A DNA stretch of 64,000 bases from Lactuca virosa (Eukaryota > Streptophyta > Magnoliopsida > Asterales > Asteraceae): NCBI GenBank assembly GCA_928212115.1, contig CAKMRJ010005634.1:126468902-126532901 (forward strand), written 5' to 3'. Under the pieces are notes generated by a model. The model did not search any database. It saw nothing but the letters and a program-made list of their open reading frames with translations, and was not told where the DNA came from. The position numbers were made by a program, and so were the translations under genes. Positions 31,220 through 42,593 of the stretch are shown piece by piece (position 1 is the first letter of the stretch; the number at the start of each line of letters is the position of its first letter).

Positions 31220-33505
31220 TGTAACATTATGTTTAAAGCAAAATAAGTAAATAAATAAATAAATAATGATACTTAAAAACTTCGCGATGTAATTTTTATA
31301 TTTTGCTGTAATTCTAAGTCGTATTATTAACGGGGTGTATGCTTTAGGTTTTAAAAGTTATACTTGTGAATATTGAGGGTTAAATTGTAACTTTTGGACT
31401 TGGATTGTAAGGAATTCTGAAGGCTGAGGGCTGTTTAATAAAATATGGATTTAAGTTGAAAAGAAATTGAGAAGGAGGGACTGGAAGTGTAATAATGGGT
31501 TACGTGTGTTTATGGACGGGGCATAAACCCGTCACCCTCCTCTTAGCCTCCATTTATAAGGAAACATAAACCCTAACCCTAATCTCATGCATCAACCGCA
31601 ACCCTTATATCCCCTACATCCGGCCGCCGCCTCTTTGGCTGTTGAAGCCGGAAACCATCGAAGCCAAACCGCCGGTGAAGCTGCCAACAAGGATGAAGAA
31701 TAGCACGTAGACGCCGAAGCAGTGGGTCGCCGGAACCGTGAATCGGGGCCGTCGCTGTCGTTCTCTGGTGAAGGCCCAATTCTCGTTCCCCTCTACGACC
31801 ACCCCTTCTCTTTCCGCTACTGATTCCGTTCCGTAGCAGCTCGCTCGTGACTGACAGCCGCACGCCACCAGGTGGGTGGTTGTGTTCATAACTTGCATGT
31901 GTCGTTCGTGTGTGTAATTGCTTGGCCAGACTTTGAAAGGAAAACCCACCACCATGAGGTGATGGCTGTCATCTCCGACCACCGCCTGCCACCGCAAAGG
32001 CGGCTGTGGGTGTGTTTATGTAGTGTTATTTCATGTTTGGGAGGTATGTATGTGTGGGTTCTTTGGCCGGAAAATGTTAGAAACCACCATGACAGCCAAC
32101 CATGGTGGCCGTCGCCTTGCTGCCGCCTTCTGCCACCATCAGCCGCCATGTTAGGTTGCTATGTGCGTGAACTCTTATGTGTATGGGTTTTTTCTGCATT
32201 GGTTGATGTATTGGAACCCTGTGGTCGGATTTTAACTCGAAAACCACCACCACCGCCGTGGGGTGGTGACTGCCGCTGTGAACCACCATCGACCACCACC
32301 ACCCGAGGTGGCAGTGGGTGGTGCCCGACCTAGTGAAACCCAATTTAATCTAAAACTTAACCTTTGGACCTAATTGGCATGTGTTTGGGTTGGAAGCCCT
32401 AATTAGGGTTTAGAAAACCCTAATCTTGGAGACTTTTGCTTGGGACCTTCCGGGACCCGCATTTTGGACCGTTGGATTAGAATTATGAGTTATGCCCGAC
32501 CACTTTGTATAATTGACCTAGTAGAGTGATGGGCTTAATGGATTAAGTCCTTAATGGATTAAGTGTTCTTACTTAAACGTAATCATCATTTTATGTGAAA
32601 ACTCTAATTATGATTGGGCTTCGAGTTGGGCCTTTCTTTTGGGCTTAGGTGTTTGGGTTCTTGATGGGCCATCTGAGAATAAGTGTATGGACTAGGAAAA
32701 TTGAATGGGCTTTAGGGTGAGGCTCATGTAAAGGGTTTGGGCCCAATTTGGATTATTGGGCCTTGGTTGATTTTTTGGCTTGCGGACCTCCAGGGTTTGA
32801 GTTTAGGCCTTGGTCTTGGACCAAGATAGGTTAGTGTTAAAATAGTCTTTTTACCCCAAGTATGGATTTATGGTTATGCATTGGCACCCAATTGTTAATT
32901 GGGTGTTGTTTTGATGTTTGACAGTTCGGGGATCTGTCAGCCAGCAGCCGGGGTTCGTCTTTGTGATTCGGCAGTGTGAGGTGAGTATTCTCACAATATT
33001 CCTGGGTCGAAGGCACCAATGCCGGCCCATTACGTCTTATGTGGTATGCTAGTTGTCTCTGTGATACTTGCATGGAAGACCACATGGGGGGGGGGGGAGC
33101 CCGTGGCATTTCGATATCAGACCATGGGGGGGGGCATGGCATTCCAGGTAAATACCATGGGGGGAGCCTATGACATACTAGATAAAGACCATGGGGGCAG
33201 CCCATGGCAACTATACGTGTATTGCATGATTATCTGTGGTTGTATGTTGTATGGTATTTTGGGGAACTCACTAAGCTTTGTGTTTACGGTTTTCAGTCTA
33301 TGTTTCAGGTACTTCGGTTTCAATTGGAAGAGCTCGGGATGATTGTAGAGCACACACCACAAGTTTCCACATTCCATGATTTACTCTGATTGAAGATGTT
33401 TTGATTAACTTTGAATTACCTTGGTTTTATGGAATTCGTTTGTACTAATGATTTATTAATCTAAAAACAAAAATTTTTATGTCATGATTTTTTTTGGGAC
33501 GTTAC
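31220..33505 (+). repeat. 5' LTR of element A
   Basis: TGTAACATTATG to GGGACGTTACA. TATA-like TTTATAAG at 31553-31560. Contains an intron-like segment 32981-33308 with a G-rich minisatellite (accatggggg...cccatg) at about 33085-33210. A 17-bp duplication of the end lies at 33506-33522. The 153-codon frame within it is a CCACC/GGTGG repeat effect, not a gene. Confidence 0.85.
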
Positions 33506-33525
33506 AAGTTCAGGGTGTTACAAGT

Positions 33526-33538
33526 TGGTATCAGAGCC
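33526..33538 (+). promoter_or_regulatory. Primer-binding site, element A
   Basis: TGGTATCAGAGCC, initiator tRNA-Met type, four bases after a GTTACA LTR end. Confidence 0.88.
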
Positions 33539-34615
33539 TTGGTTTGAGGGATTCAGATATACTCTCGGGTGTATCTGAACTCAAACTGAGGAATTGGTAA
33601 AGTTTTCAAGAAGAAAAGTATTTTAAGAAAAGAGTTTTCTAAGATAAGAAAAAGTGTGGTGCATGTAATTAGCCGAGCTTAAGTAAGTTTTCCCAAAATA
33701 CACATACGTGTTATTTGATATGACTTGATTTATGAATCGGTGAATCGCATTCTTGTTAGGGCTAAGGATCTGCTCAGTATTTTCGTGATAGAATGCTAGA
33801 AGAGATGCCTTTATATGTATATCGTATGAGCTGGTATACTTGCATGCTAGTGTTGATTAGTTAGTGGTAGTTTGATCTGATATGTGATGCCTCGTTGCAT
33901 TGGGGGTATTGGATGCTATGCTGAGATGGGAATATCTATTGGAATAAGTAATTGCTAAGTGTATGCTTTAAAAATTGTATACGGTTAGGATCTTATAGCC
34001 CTAGAATAATTTATTTGGCCTTATTTCCTGTTCCTTGTCTGGTTGTGGTTTTAGGGTAGAGTCTATTATTCGACAGTCTATTTGATCATGTTCTATGTAT
34101 AATTTGCATGCATAAGGCAACCGATAGTAAGGGTGGAATTTCTAGCATAAGTGTTGATGTGTGGGGTGAATGTTCTATGATACTTCTATGGATTGGAGTG
34201 TTACTGCACGAATGCTGCTTGCTTTGTGCTTGGTGGAACTCTTGGATGATGGGAGTTAGCTACTAAGTGAATTTGATGGTATTCATAAGGTGGATGACTA
34301 GCATTACAAGGAGTTCTTTACCAGCTGATGGCAGGATGAGGTCGGAAACCTAGGGGAGCCTAGGAGGTGCTTCGGTGGATTTTGTGTTGATGTTTAGTGA
34401 ATAGTTGGTGCATCAGTGGAGTAGGTTACTTAGAGGATTCGGGATGATTCCTAAGTAAAGTATGGATAGGTGTGGACGGTGGTATTGGGCCCATATTACT
34501 GAAAGCACAAGATCCATACTCGAATCGGGGAGAGTCTTGGAGAATCTAAGAAGCTTGGGGAAAAGGATTCTTGAGTATGTTATAATCTTTTGCATGATTG
34601 TATTTCAGTTTGGTG

Positions 34616-35434
34616 ATGAGTTTCCAAGAAGGAGGTTTAGGTTCTGGTTCCGGCTCATGTAAGGGTACTGAGCCGATTAGCGAGCAGATGCGGGAATTCA
34701 TCTCGTTGGAGATTACCCACGGTGTTTTGGAGACGACTCTTGTGGTCTTTGGTTCGGTTAAGGAGGGGTTTTTAAAGATCTTGGATGAGCACTTGGGAGC
34801 GTTCCGTGCTGAGGTTGTGGCTATCGTTGGAGCTCGCACTCTTTCTTTCTGTGAATTTCGTGCTTGTCGAGCTCCTGCATTCTATGGGGAGAAGGACCCC
34901 GTTGCCAGTAGGAGGTGGTTAGAGGATATGGCTAACGTGTTTAGGACGAGCTTCTCCCTGAGGGGGGGGGGGGGGCGAAGGTCAGAGATGCTTCCTGCCC
35001 ATTGAAGGTCAAGGTGCGAGATTGGTGGAAAGAGATTGGTCGTAAGATAAGAGATCATGCTGTTGATGCTATGTCATGGGATGATTTCTCGACCAGGTTC
35101 CAAGCTGAGTCGCATTAGAGATTGAGGTACAACAGTTGACGCTAGAGTTTCAGGATCTCCTCGAGGCTACTGAAACCAAGGCAGAGATCACTGCCAAGCT
35201 CCGAGGGAGGACTTTATTGGTTCCACAGTATGCGGCAGACGAGGAAATTAAGAAGGCAACGTATCATGATATGTGGCTGGACGATATCAAGGAGTTTGAG
35301 AGTATTTCAGGATGTAAGACTCTGAATGATATGATTTCTAGAGCCCAAGAGAAGGAGGTCGATTTGGAGCCCCAACATAGACTAGCCAGTTATTTCAGTG
35401 TCGGACCGGGGAGAGGCCAATGCTCGAGCAGGTG
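34616..35434 (+). pseudogene. gag of element A, broken
   Basis: Capsid-type gag of a gypsy element. The first part (34616-34962) begins MSFQEGGLGSGSGSC and includes FYGEKDPVASRRWLEDMANV, typical of the gag core. A run of 14 G at 34962-34975 replaces the usual short stretch and shifts the frame. The core resumes at about 35136 (TLEFQDLLEATETKAE, later CKTLNDMISRAQEKEVDLE). Coding similarity ends near 35434, before any zinc knuckle, where the non-coding domain starts. It would not make a full gag. Confidence 0.8.
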
Positions 35435-37804
35435 ATATTGCGGGTATGTTGTCTTTTTCTTTTCTTCGGTTGTTAAATGTTTTCTTGTTGCTTGGATTTT
35501 ATATTGATTTGGGTAAGCGTTATCTTTGGGTTATTGCTCCGTTATCGTTGGGTTATATCTTCGGGAATTGTTTCATGTCTTTTGCGTGCCATGAATCATT
35601 AGCGGTTCATTGAGGGGTTTTATATCGTGTAGCGGGTTCCAATGTGTTCGACTGCTATTCTGGTTTTTGGTCAGAATCGGTTCGGGGGTATTGTGCGGAA
35701 GGCCTTTGGTCAGGATTCAGCAGGTTAGTTCTCCGGTAATCGTCAAGTTTCAGTGGTTTTAGTATTTGTTCTGGTAGGAGCGGCAGTTACCTATGGAAGA
35801 ACTGTTGGGTTTGAACACTACCGTTGCTAAGTGAGGAACGGTAGCATGAAGATGGTGGTGTCAGTTGCATGAGTTGTTTGGTCATTAGTAATGTTAGGGG
35901 AGTTTATATTCGCTCAGGTTGCAATCGACTAGGAACCAATAATTCTTTCAGAATGGAAGTTAGGATAAATATTCGTCGGTTCAGGGCGAGGGTTATGGTT
36001 TTAGTCGCCAACATAAAAACTCAGGAATGGTGTCATTGAAAGTGATTGGATTATCGGACTGGTTAAGATCTCCAGAGTGTTTTTCCGGATTTGAGAAGTT
36101 GGGCAATCATCGAGCATAGTAATGGAACGCTAGTTTTGGTAAGCGCAAGTCATAGGCAGTTCATGCTATATAAGGTGGGTGGGTTGGGAATCGATCAGTA
36201 TCCCGGGAGTTAGGAAGGGTGTGGAACTAGGGAAGGTTTCACATCCTAGACAGGGAGAGAAACGACCCAAGAGGCCGTCTGGATTAAAGTTGTATAAGTT
36301 GGAAGTACAGGAAATGTCCAACAGATGTCAGCGCCTTTCTTGATACGCATAGCATGTTTGTGGACGGATCCAGGTTGAGGGTTGTGCTAGAGGCTTGCTG
36401 CATGTGCTTGCTTGATGAAGGATCTGGGGTGCGAAGCATGACCCGAACACCTGACTGGATGTGGTTGGATGCAAGTTTCGTCTCAAGATGAGTGGGGTTG
36501 TGTTGGTTAGGGTGTGGATAGACCATGGATGGTAACCATGGTTGGGTTGCAGTGTTGTAAAACTACGATGGAATTGTAGCATTCACCGGTCTGAAAGTAG
36601 ACAATCGTTAGAGGTGGTCATGTGTGTAGAGGGAAAATCAGTTCGTGCATTGGGCACGTCGGCCAGGATTGTTGAGGAATGATTCTCTGTTTTGGGTTGA
36701 AGACTATTGGGGTTTGATGCGGAGTCAGGCCGGTGTAGATCTAGACGGGTGGTACCCATGGGCAAGGCCCGTGTGTTTATGACAATCCAGGTGGGACCTG
36801 ATAGAGACCGCTGGGTCAAGATTCGGGATCTTGAGTTGCAGGATTATGTAGGTGGTCAGTGTGTGACGCAGAGGGGTTGATAGGCTGGGTATTCTTGTTA
36901 TTTGGACTCTCGAGAACCCGGTGGTTGGTCCAGGTGCGAGACTGGTAGTCTCAGCGTTGGTTTGGGAACATTTATATCTCGACCTAGCAAGGGTTGTCAT
37001 CATCAGAAGGTCTTGGGTGAAATGCAAGTGCATATCTGTGTATCTCGGGTTATGAGATTAGTAGCAGGTTGGTTTTTGGGCCAAATCTCGAGTCGGGTAT
37101 CACAAATGTTTTGTGTAAAATTTTCGTTTCGTGGATTAAGGATCGGGGTATCTATATGCCGAGGGCATCGATCGAAGGGTTCTAGGGTAATGAATGGATT
37201 CAGTTTTGATGATAGGTCAACTCTCATGATTGTGTATTGGATTGGTTCTATTTGTGAAGGGCATCAAGATAAGTCAAGGAAATATTATTGATTCGGAACT
37301 AGTGTGTGGAGTAGCTTGTTATTCTGAGGAGATGTTAGGTCACTTGCAGTTGGGTTTAGACAATCTCAGAGTAAATGATTTGATCATGTTGCACAATTCT
37401 CGTCTGTGTCTAACCGTTGCAGGGATAAGTCTCCTACCCGAAGGATTATCTGAGCCTTCTGTCAAGTATAAGTGTTCAACAGGGACATTTGGTCTGTGAT
37501 ACTGTTTTCTAGTGGGAACCTCCAGTTATCAGAAGTTGAGTAGTCAGTTGGGAGATAAGTGGACTGGATTCAACAATAATGATTCAGTATCGGCGGTATG
37601 TCAGGGAGTCAGACCATCTCGAGACTTCAGATTGAGTAAATGTGATTATGTTGCAAGGAATTCGTTCATCTTTAGGTTGTAGAGCCATGTGAGGGTTGGT
37701 TTCGATTGCCTTGGGAAGGCTAGGGTATGCTCGGAGTTGCCTGCCGTGCCGTGGATGGTGAGGAATGATTTCGAGGACGAAATCTAATTTAAGTGGGGGA
37801 GAAT
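35435..37804 (+). other. Non-coding 3' internal domain of element A
   Basis: About 2.4 kb where pol should be, with no pol motif on either strand. Parts resemble element C (36226-36300 against 50670-50745; 36545-36600 against 50940-51000) and element G. It ends in a polypurine tract before the 3' LTR. Confidence 0.7.
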
Positions 37805-40085
37805 TGTAACATTCTGTTTAAAGCAAAATAAGAAAATAAATAAATAAATAAATAATGATACTTAAAAACTTCGATATGTAATTTTTATATTTTATTTTAA
37901 TTCTAATTCGTATTATTAACGGGGTGTATGCTTTAGGTTTTAAAAGTTATATTTGTGAATATTGAGGGTTAAATTGTAACTTTTGGACTTGGATTGTAAG
38001 GAATTCCGAAGGATGAGGGTTGTTTGGTAAAATATGGATTTAAGTTGAAAAGAAATTGAGAGGGAGGGACTGGAAGTGTAATAATGGGTTAAGTTTGACA
38101 GTGGACGGGGCATAAACCCGTCACCCTCCTCTTAGCCTCCATTTATAAGGCAACATAAACCCTAACCCTAATCTCATGCATCAGCCGGCACCCTTATATC
38201 CGCTACATCCGATCGCCGCCTCCTTGCCTGTTGAAGCCGGAAACCATCAAAGCCAAACTGCCGGTGAAGCTGCCGACAACGAAGAAGAGCAGCACGTAGA
38301 TGCCGAAGCACTGGGTCGTCGGAATCGTGAATCGAGGTCGTCGCTGTCGTTCTCCGGTGAAGGCGCAATTCTCGTTCCCCTCTGCGACCACCCCTTCTCC
38401 TTCTGCTACTGATTTCATTCTGCAACAGCTCACTCGTGACTGACCGCTGCACGCCACCAGGTTGGTGGTTGTGTTCATAACTTGCATGTGTCGTGCGTAT
38501 GTGTGGAATTGCTTGGACGGACTTCGAAAGGAAAACCTACCACCATGAGGTGGTGGCTGTCCTCTCCGACCACCGCCTGCCACCGCGAAGGCGGCTATGG
38601 GTGTGTTTATGTAGTGTTATTTCATGTTTGGGAGGTGTGTATGTGTGGGTTCTTTGGCCGAAAATGTGGGAAACCACCATGGCAGCTAACCATGGTGGCG
38701 GTCGACTTGCTGTCGCTTTCTGCCACCATGAGCCGTCGTGTTTGGTTGCTATGTGCGTGAACGCTTATGTGTATGGGTGTTTTCTGCATTGGTTGATGTA
38801 TTGGAACCTTGTGGTCGGATTTTAACTCAAAAACCGCCACCACCGCCGTGGGGTGGTGGCTGCCACCATGAACCACCGTTGACCACCACCGCCAGAGGTG
38901 ACAGTGGGTGGTGCCCGACCTAGTGAAACCCAAATTAATCTAAAACTTAACCTTTGGACCTAATTGGCATGTGTTTGGGTTAGAAACCCTAATTAGGATT
39001 TAGAAAACCCTAATCTTGGAGACTTTTGCTTGGGATCTGCCGGGACCCGCATTTTGGACCGTTGGATTGGAATTATGAGTTATGCCCGACCACATTGTAT
39101 GATTGACCTAGTAGAGTGATGGGCTTAATGGATTAAGTCCTTAATGGGTTATGTGTTCTTACTTAACCTTAATTGTCATTTTATGTGAAAACCCTAATTG
39201 TGTTTGGGCTTCGAGTTGGGCCTTTCTTTTGGGCTTGGGTTCTTGATGGGCCATCTGAGAACAAGTGTATGGACTAGGAAAATTGAATGGGCTTTATGGT
39301 AAGGCTCATGTAAAGGGTTTGGGACCAATTTGGAAAATTGGGCCTTGGTTGATTATTTGGCTTGTGGACCTCCAGAGTTTGAGTTTGGGCCTTTGTCTTG
39401 GACCAAGCTAGGTTAGGGGTAAAATAGTCTTTTTACCCCGAGTATGGATTTATGGTTATGCATTGGCACCCAATTGTTAATTGGGTGTTGTTCTGATGTT
39501 TGACAGTTCGGGGATCTGTCAGCCAGCAGTCGGGGTTCTTCTGTGTGATTCGACAGTGTGATGTGAGTCTTCTCACAATATCCCTGGGTCGAAGGCACCA
39601 ATGCCGGCCCATTACGTCTTATGTGGTATGCTAGTTGTCTCTGTGATACTTGCATGGAAGACCATCAGGGGGGGGGGTGCTCGTGGCATTTGGATATCAG
39701 ACCATGGGGGGAGCCCATGACATTCCATGTAAAGACCATGGGGGCAGCCCATGACATACTAGATAAAGACCATGGAGGGAGCCCATGGCAACTATACATG
39801 TATTGCATGATTATCTGTGGTTGTATGTTGTATGTTATTTTGGGGAACTCACTAAGCTTTGTGTTTACGGTTTTCAGTCTATGTTTCAGGTACTTCGGTT
39901 TCAATCGGAAGAGCTCAGGATGATTGCAGAGCACACACCACAAGTTTCCGCATTCCATGATTTACTCTGATTGAAGATGTTTTGATTAACTTTGAATTAC
40001 CTTGGTTTTATGAAATTCGTTTGTACTAATGATTTATTAATCTAAAAACAAAAATTTTTATGTCATGATTTTTTTGGGACGTTAC
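37805..40085 (+). repeat. 3' LTR of element A
   Basis: Matches the 5' LTR along its length; ends GGGACGTTAC. Intron-like segment 39563-39889 with a shorter form of the G-rich minisatellite. Confidence 0.85.
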
Positions 40086-40685
40086 GGGTTTGATTAGTTA
40101 GTATAGTGATTCTCCGGTTCAGCAGCCCGAGCATCTATTTGACTGACAACAGACTGAGGTGAGTTTGCTCACTATACTGTAGGACACTAGGGATTTTATG
40201 TGCTTGTAATCTTTGTGACTCCTGCAGTATGCTGGTATGCATGCGTTCCTGTATGCTATATGTATGTGGGGTGAAATAGATCCGATACAGCCTTGTGCTA
40301 ACATATAAGTTGAAATAGACTCGGGGGGTGAAATAGACCCGGTACAACCTTGTGCTGACATATGAGTTGAAATAGAATCGGAGGTGAAATAGACCCGAAA
40401 CAGCCTTGAGCTGGCGTATATGTATGGTATGCGGTATTTTGGAGAACTCAATAAGCTTCGTGCTTAGGGTTTCAGTTTATGTTTCCGGTACTTCCGGATC
40501 GAAAGGGAAGAGCTCGGGATGATCGCATTGCACACACCATGATTTTTCCGCTTATTGACTCTAATGTACTTTTGGGATGTTATTTGATTTAGTCTGAATA
40601 CTTTATGGTTTCGACAAACATGTTTGGTTGATGGTTTATTTATATAAGAACGGGAATTTTTGGCTTTGAATTTTGGGACGTTACA
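40086..40685 (+). mobile_element. LTR of element B, second part
   Basis: Continues the LTR broken at 31219. Donor-like site at 40159; minisatellite of about 60 bp units (gaaatagacccggtacagcc) at about 40272-40415; the expected acceptor is mutated to TTTCCG at 40483-40488; the LTR ends GACGTTACA. Confidence 0.75.
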
Positions 40686-40688
40686 AGT

Positions 40689-40701
40689 TGGTATCAGAGC
40701 C
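40689..40701 (+). promoter_or_regulatory. Primer-binding site, element B
   Basis: TGGTATCAGAGCC three bases after the LTR end. Confidence 0.88.
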
Positions 40702-41566
40702 TTAGGATTCGACCATAATCTCGAGTATGTCTGAACTCAAACTAAGGGTGTGGTAGACCTTTTTATAAAAGAAATGTTTTATAAAAAGAATTTTCTAATA
40801 AAGGGGTGTGGTGCATGCAATTGACTGAGATCAAGTAATTTTTCCCAAAATACCCATACATGTTTTGTGATATGATTTGAATTGTGCATCTGTGAATCGC
40901 ATGCTAGATTAGGGCTAAGGATCTGCTCAGGATTGCATGATAGAATGCTATGACAGATGTGTTTTTATGCCTACTGTACGAGCTTGTAGACTTACATGCT
41001 AGTACTAATCAGTCAATGATAGGATTGCCTTTTTATGTTATGCTTTAATTTCAATTATTCAATGCTTGAATGTTGCTTGCTTTGTGCTTTTAGGAGTTCC
41101 CATTAACACCAACTAACTAGTAAGCGAATACGCGAAGTTACATATTATTGAGATTAGATCATTTTAGAAGGTTAGGTTTAACCCTGTTGTGCAGCTCTTG
41201 TTTGTGTCCAACCGTTGTAGTGTGAGACCTTTCATTTGAAGAATTATCTGGTGTCGGTGGTATGTAATTGTATTCATAAGCTAGTTAGAAGGTGTTAGAG
41301 GTAGTTTCTTCTGCAGCTGATAGCAGAGAGTGGTGTGGTGGTAGCCCTAGGAAAACCTAGGCGGTCATTCGGTGCCGAGAACCTTTTTTTGATAAGGGCT
41401 GTTTGGGTTGTTAGGGGAGCGACTTGGAGGATTCGGGGTGATCCTTGAGGAAAGTACGGATAAATGTGGAAGGTAATATGGGCCCGTACTACCGGAAGCA
41501 GAGGATTCGTACTCGAGTCAAGGAAAGTCACGATGATTCTAGGAAGCTTATAGAATGTGAGATTCC

Positions 41567-41622
<56 letters not shown>

Positions 41623-41654
41623 TTGATGGTTTGAATGGTCTATTTTCAGTACGG
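40702..41654 (+). other. 5' leader of element B
   Basis: Non-coding. It shares segments with the leaders of A and C, for example the 'tgcttgctttgtgctt' stretch near 41080 and the 'gtccaaccgttg' stretch near 41205. TA microsatellite at 41571-41619. Confidence 0.7.
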
Positions 41655-42593
41655 TGGCCACACGATAAGGTTCTGGCAGTGGTTTGGGTTCTGGCTCGGG
41701 GGCCGGACACATGGATGATCAGATAAGGGAGTTCATTTCATTAAAGATCGCGGTATTCTTGAGCACACTCCTGTAATCTTCAATATGGTCAAGGCGGGTA
41801 TCATAGAGATTCTGGATGAGTGCTTGGGTGCTTTTCGTTCTGAGATGGTGGTGAGGTTGGGAGCTCACACTTTGACTTTCCGTGGGTTCCGGGCATGTGG
41901 GGATCCTGAGTTCTTCGAGAAGAAGGACCTGATTGCGACCAGGCATTGGTTAGCAGATGTCACGAACACCTTCCGCACAAGCTATTGTCCCGAGGGGGCA
42001 AAGGTCAGACTTGCTTCCTGTCTTCTGAAAGACAGAGCTTGAGATTGGTGGGAGGAGGTTGGGAATGCCTTTGTAAGGTGAGGCGGTTGAGTTGATGACT
42101 TGGGTGGATTTCGTGACGAGGTTTCGGGCTGAGTTTGCACCTGTGATTAAGGTCTAATAGTTGGCGATGGAGTTTCAGGACCTTCGCCAGACTACTGAGA
42201 CGGTGCTGAAGATCATGGCTATGTTTTGTGGGAGGGCATTACTGGTTCCATAATATATGGAGGGCGAGGAGATGAAGAAGGGGAAATATCACGATATGCT
42301 AAGGAGTGATATTAGACAGTTTGTGAGTATAGCCAGTTGCAAGACACTGGATGATATGGTGACGAGAGCCAGAGACAAGGAGATTGACTTGGAGATGGAG
42401 AAGAAGAGGAAGACATATCGGGTTCAATGTTATGAGGGTTCGGGCAAGAGGCCCAAGGTTTTTTATTCGATACCGAGAGGCTAGCAGGGATGAGGCTGCT
42501 GTGGCAAATGCGGGAAGACTCATGATAGAGCTTGTAGGGGTGGTGGATCAGGTTGCTACAAATGCGGCAAGATTGGGCACTTTAGCCGAGATT
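41655..42593 (+). pseudogene. gag of element B, broken and cut by element C
   Basis: Gypsy gag in several frames: DDQIREFISL (about 41713), DECLGAFRSEMVVRLGAHTL and EFFEKKDLIATRHWLADVTN (41785-42040), LRSDIRQFVSIASCKTLDDM (about 42297), then the start of a zinc knuckle CYKCGKIGHFSRD at 42554-42593. The final Cys is lost because element C starts exactly there. It is closely related to the gag of element A. Stops and shifts lie between the parts. Confidence 0.8.

Larger units (their letters stand above)
31220..40085 (+). mobile_element. Gypsy-type element A, gag only, nested in LTR B
   Basis: Two LTRs of about 2.28 kb (31220-33505 and 37805-40085) flank a 4.3-kb interior with a primer-binding site, a broken gag and a polypurine tract, but no protease, reverse transcriptase or integrase. 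It is a non-autonomous derivative that would need another element's enzymes. LTR copies differ by many substitutions and small indels, so the insertion is old. No target duplication could be recognised. Confidence 0.85.

Noticed and set aside
31872..32333. 153-codon plus-strand frame, with overlapping minus-strand frames and counterparts near 38200-38930
   Set aside because: It lies inside LTR A, is duplicated in the 3' LTR with disrupted frames, and its composition comes from CCACC/GGTGG repeats.
31215..40090. Target-site duplication for element A
   Set aside because: CAATT before and GGTTT after do not match, even allowing for one changed end base, so none is claimed.
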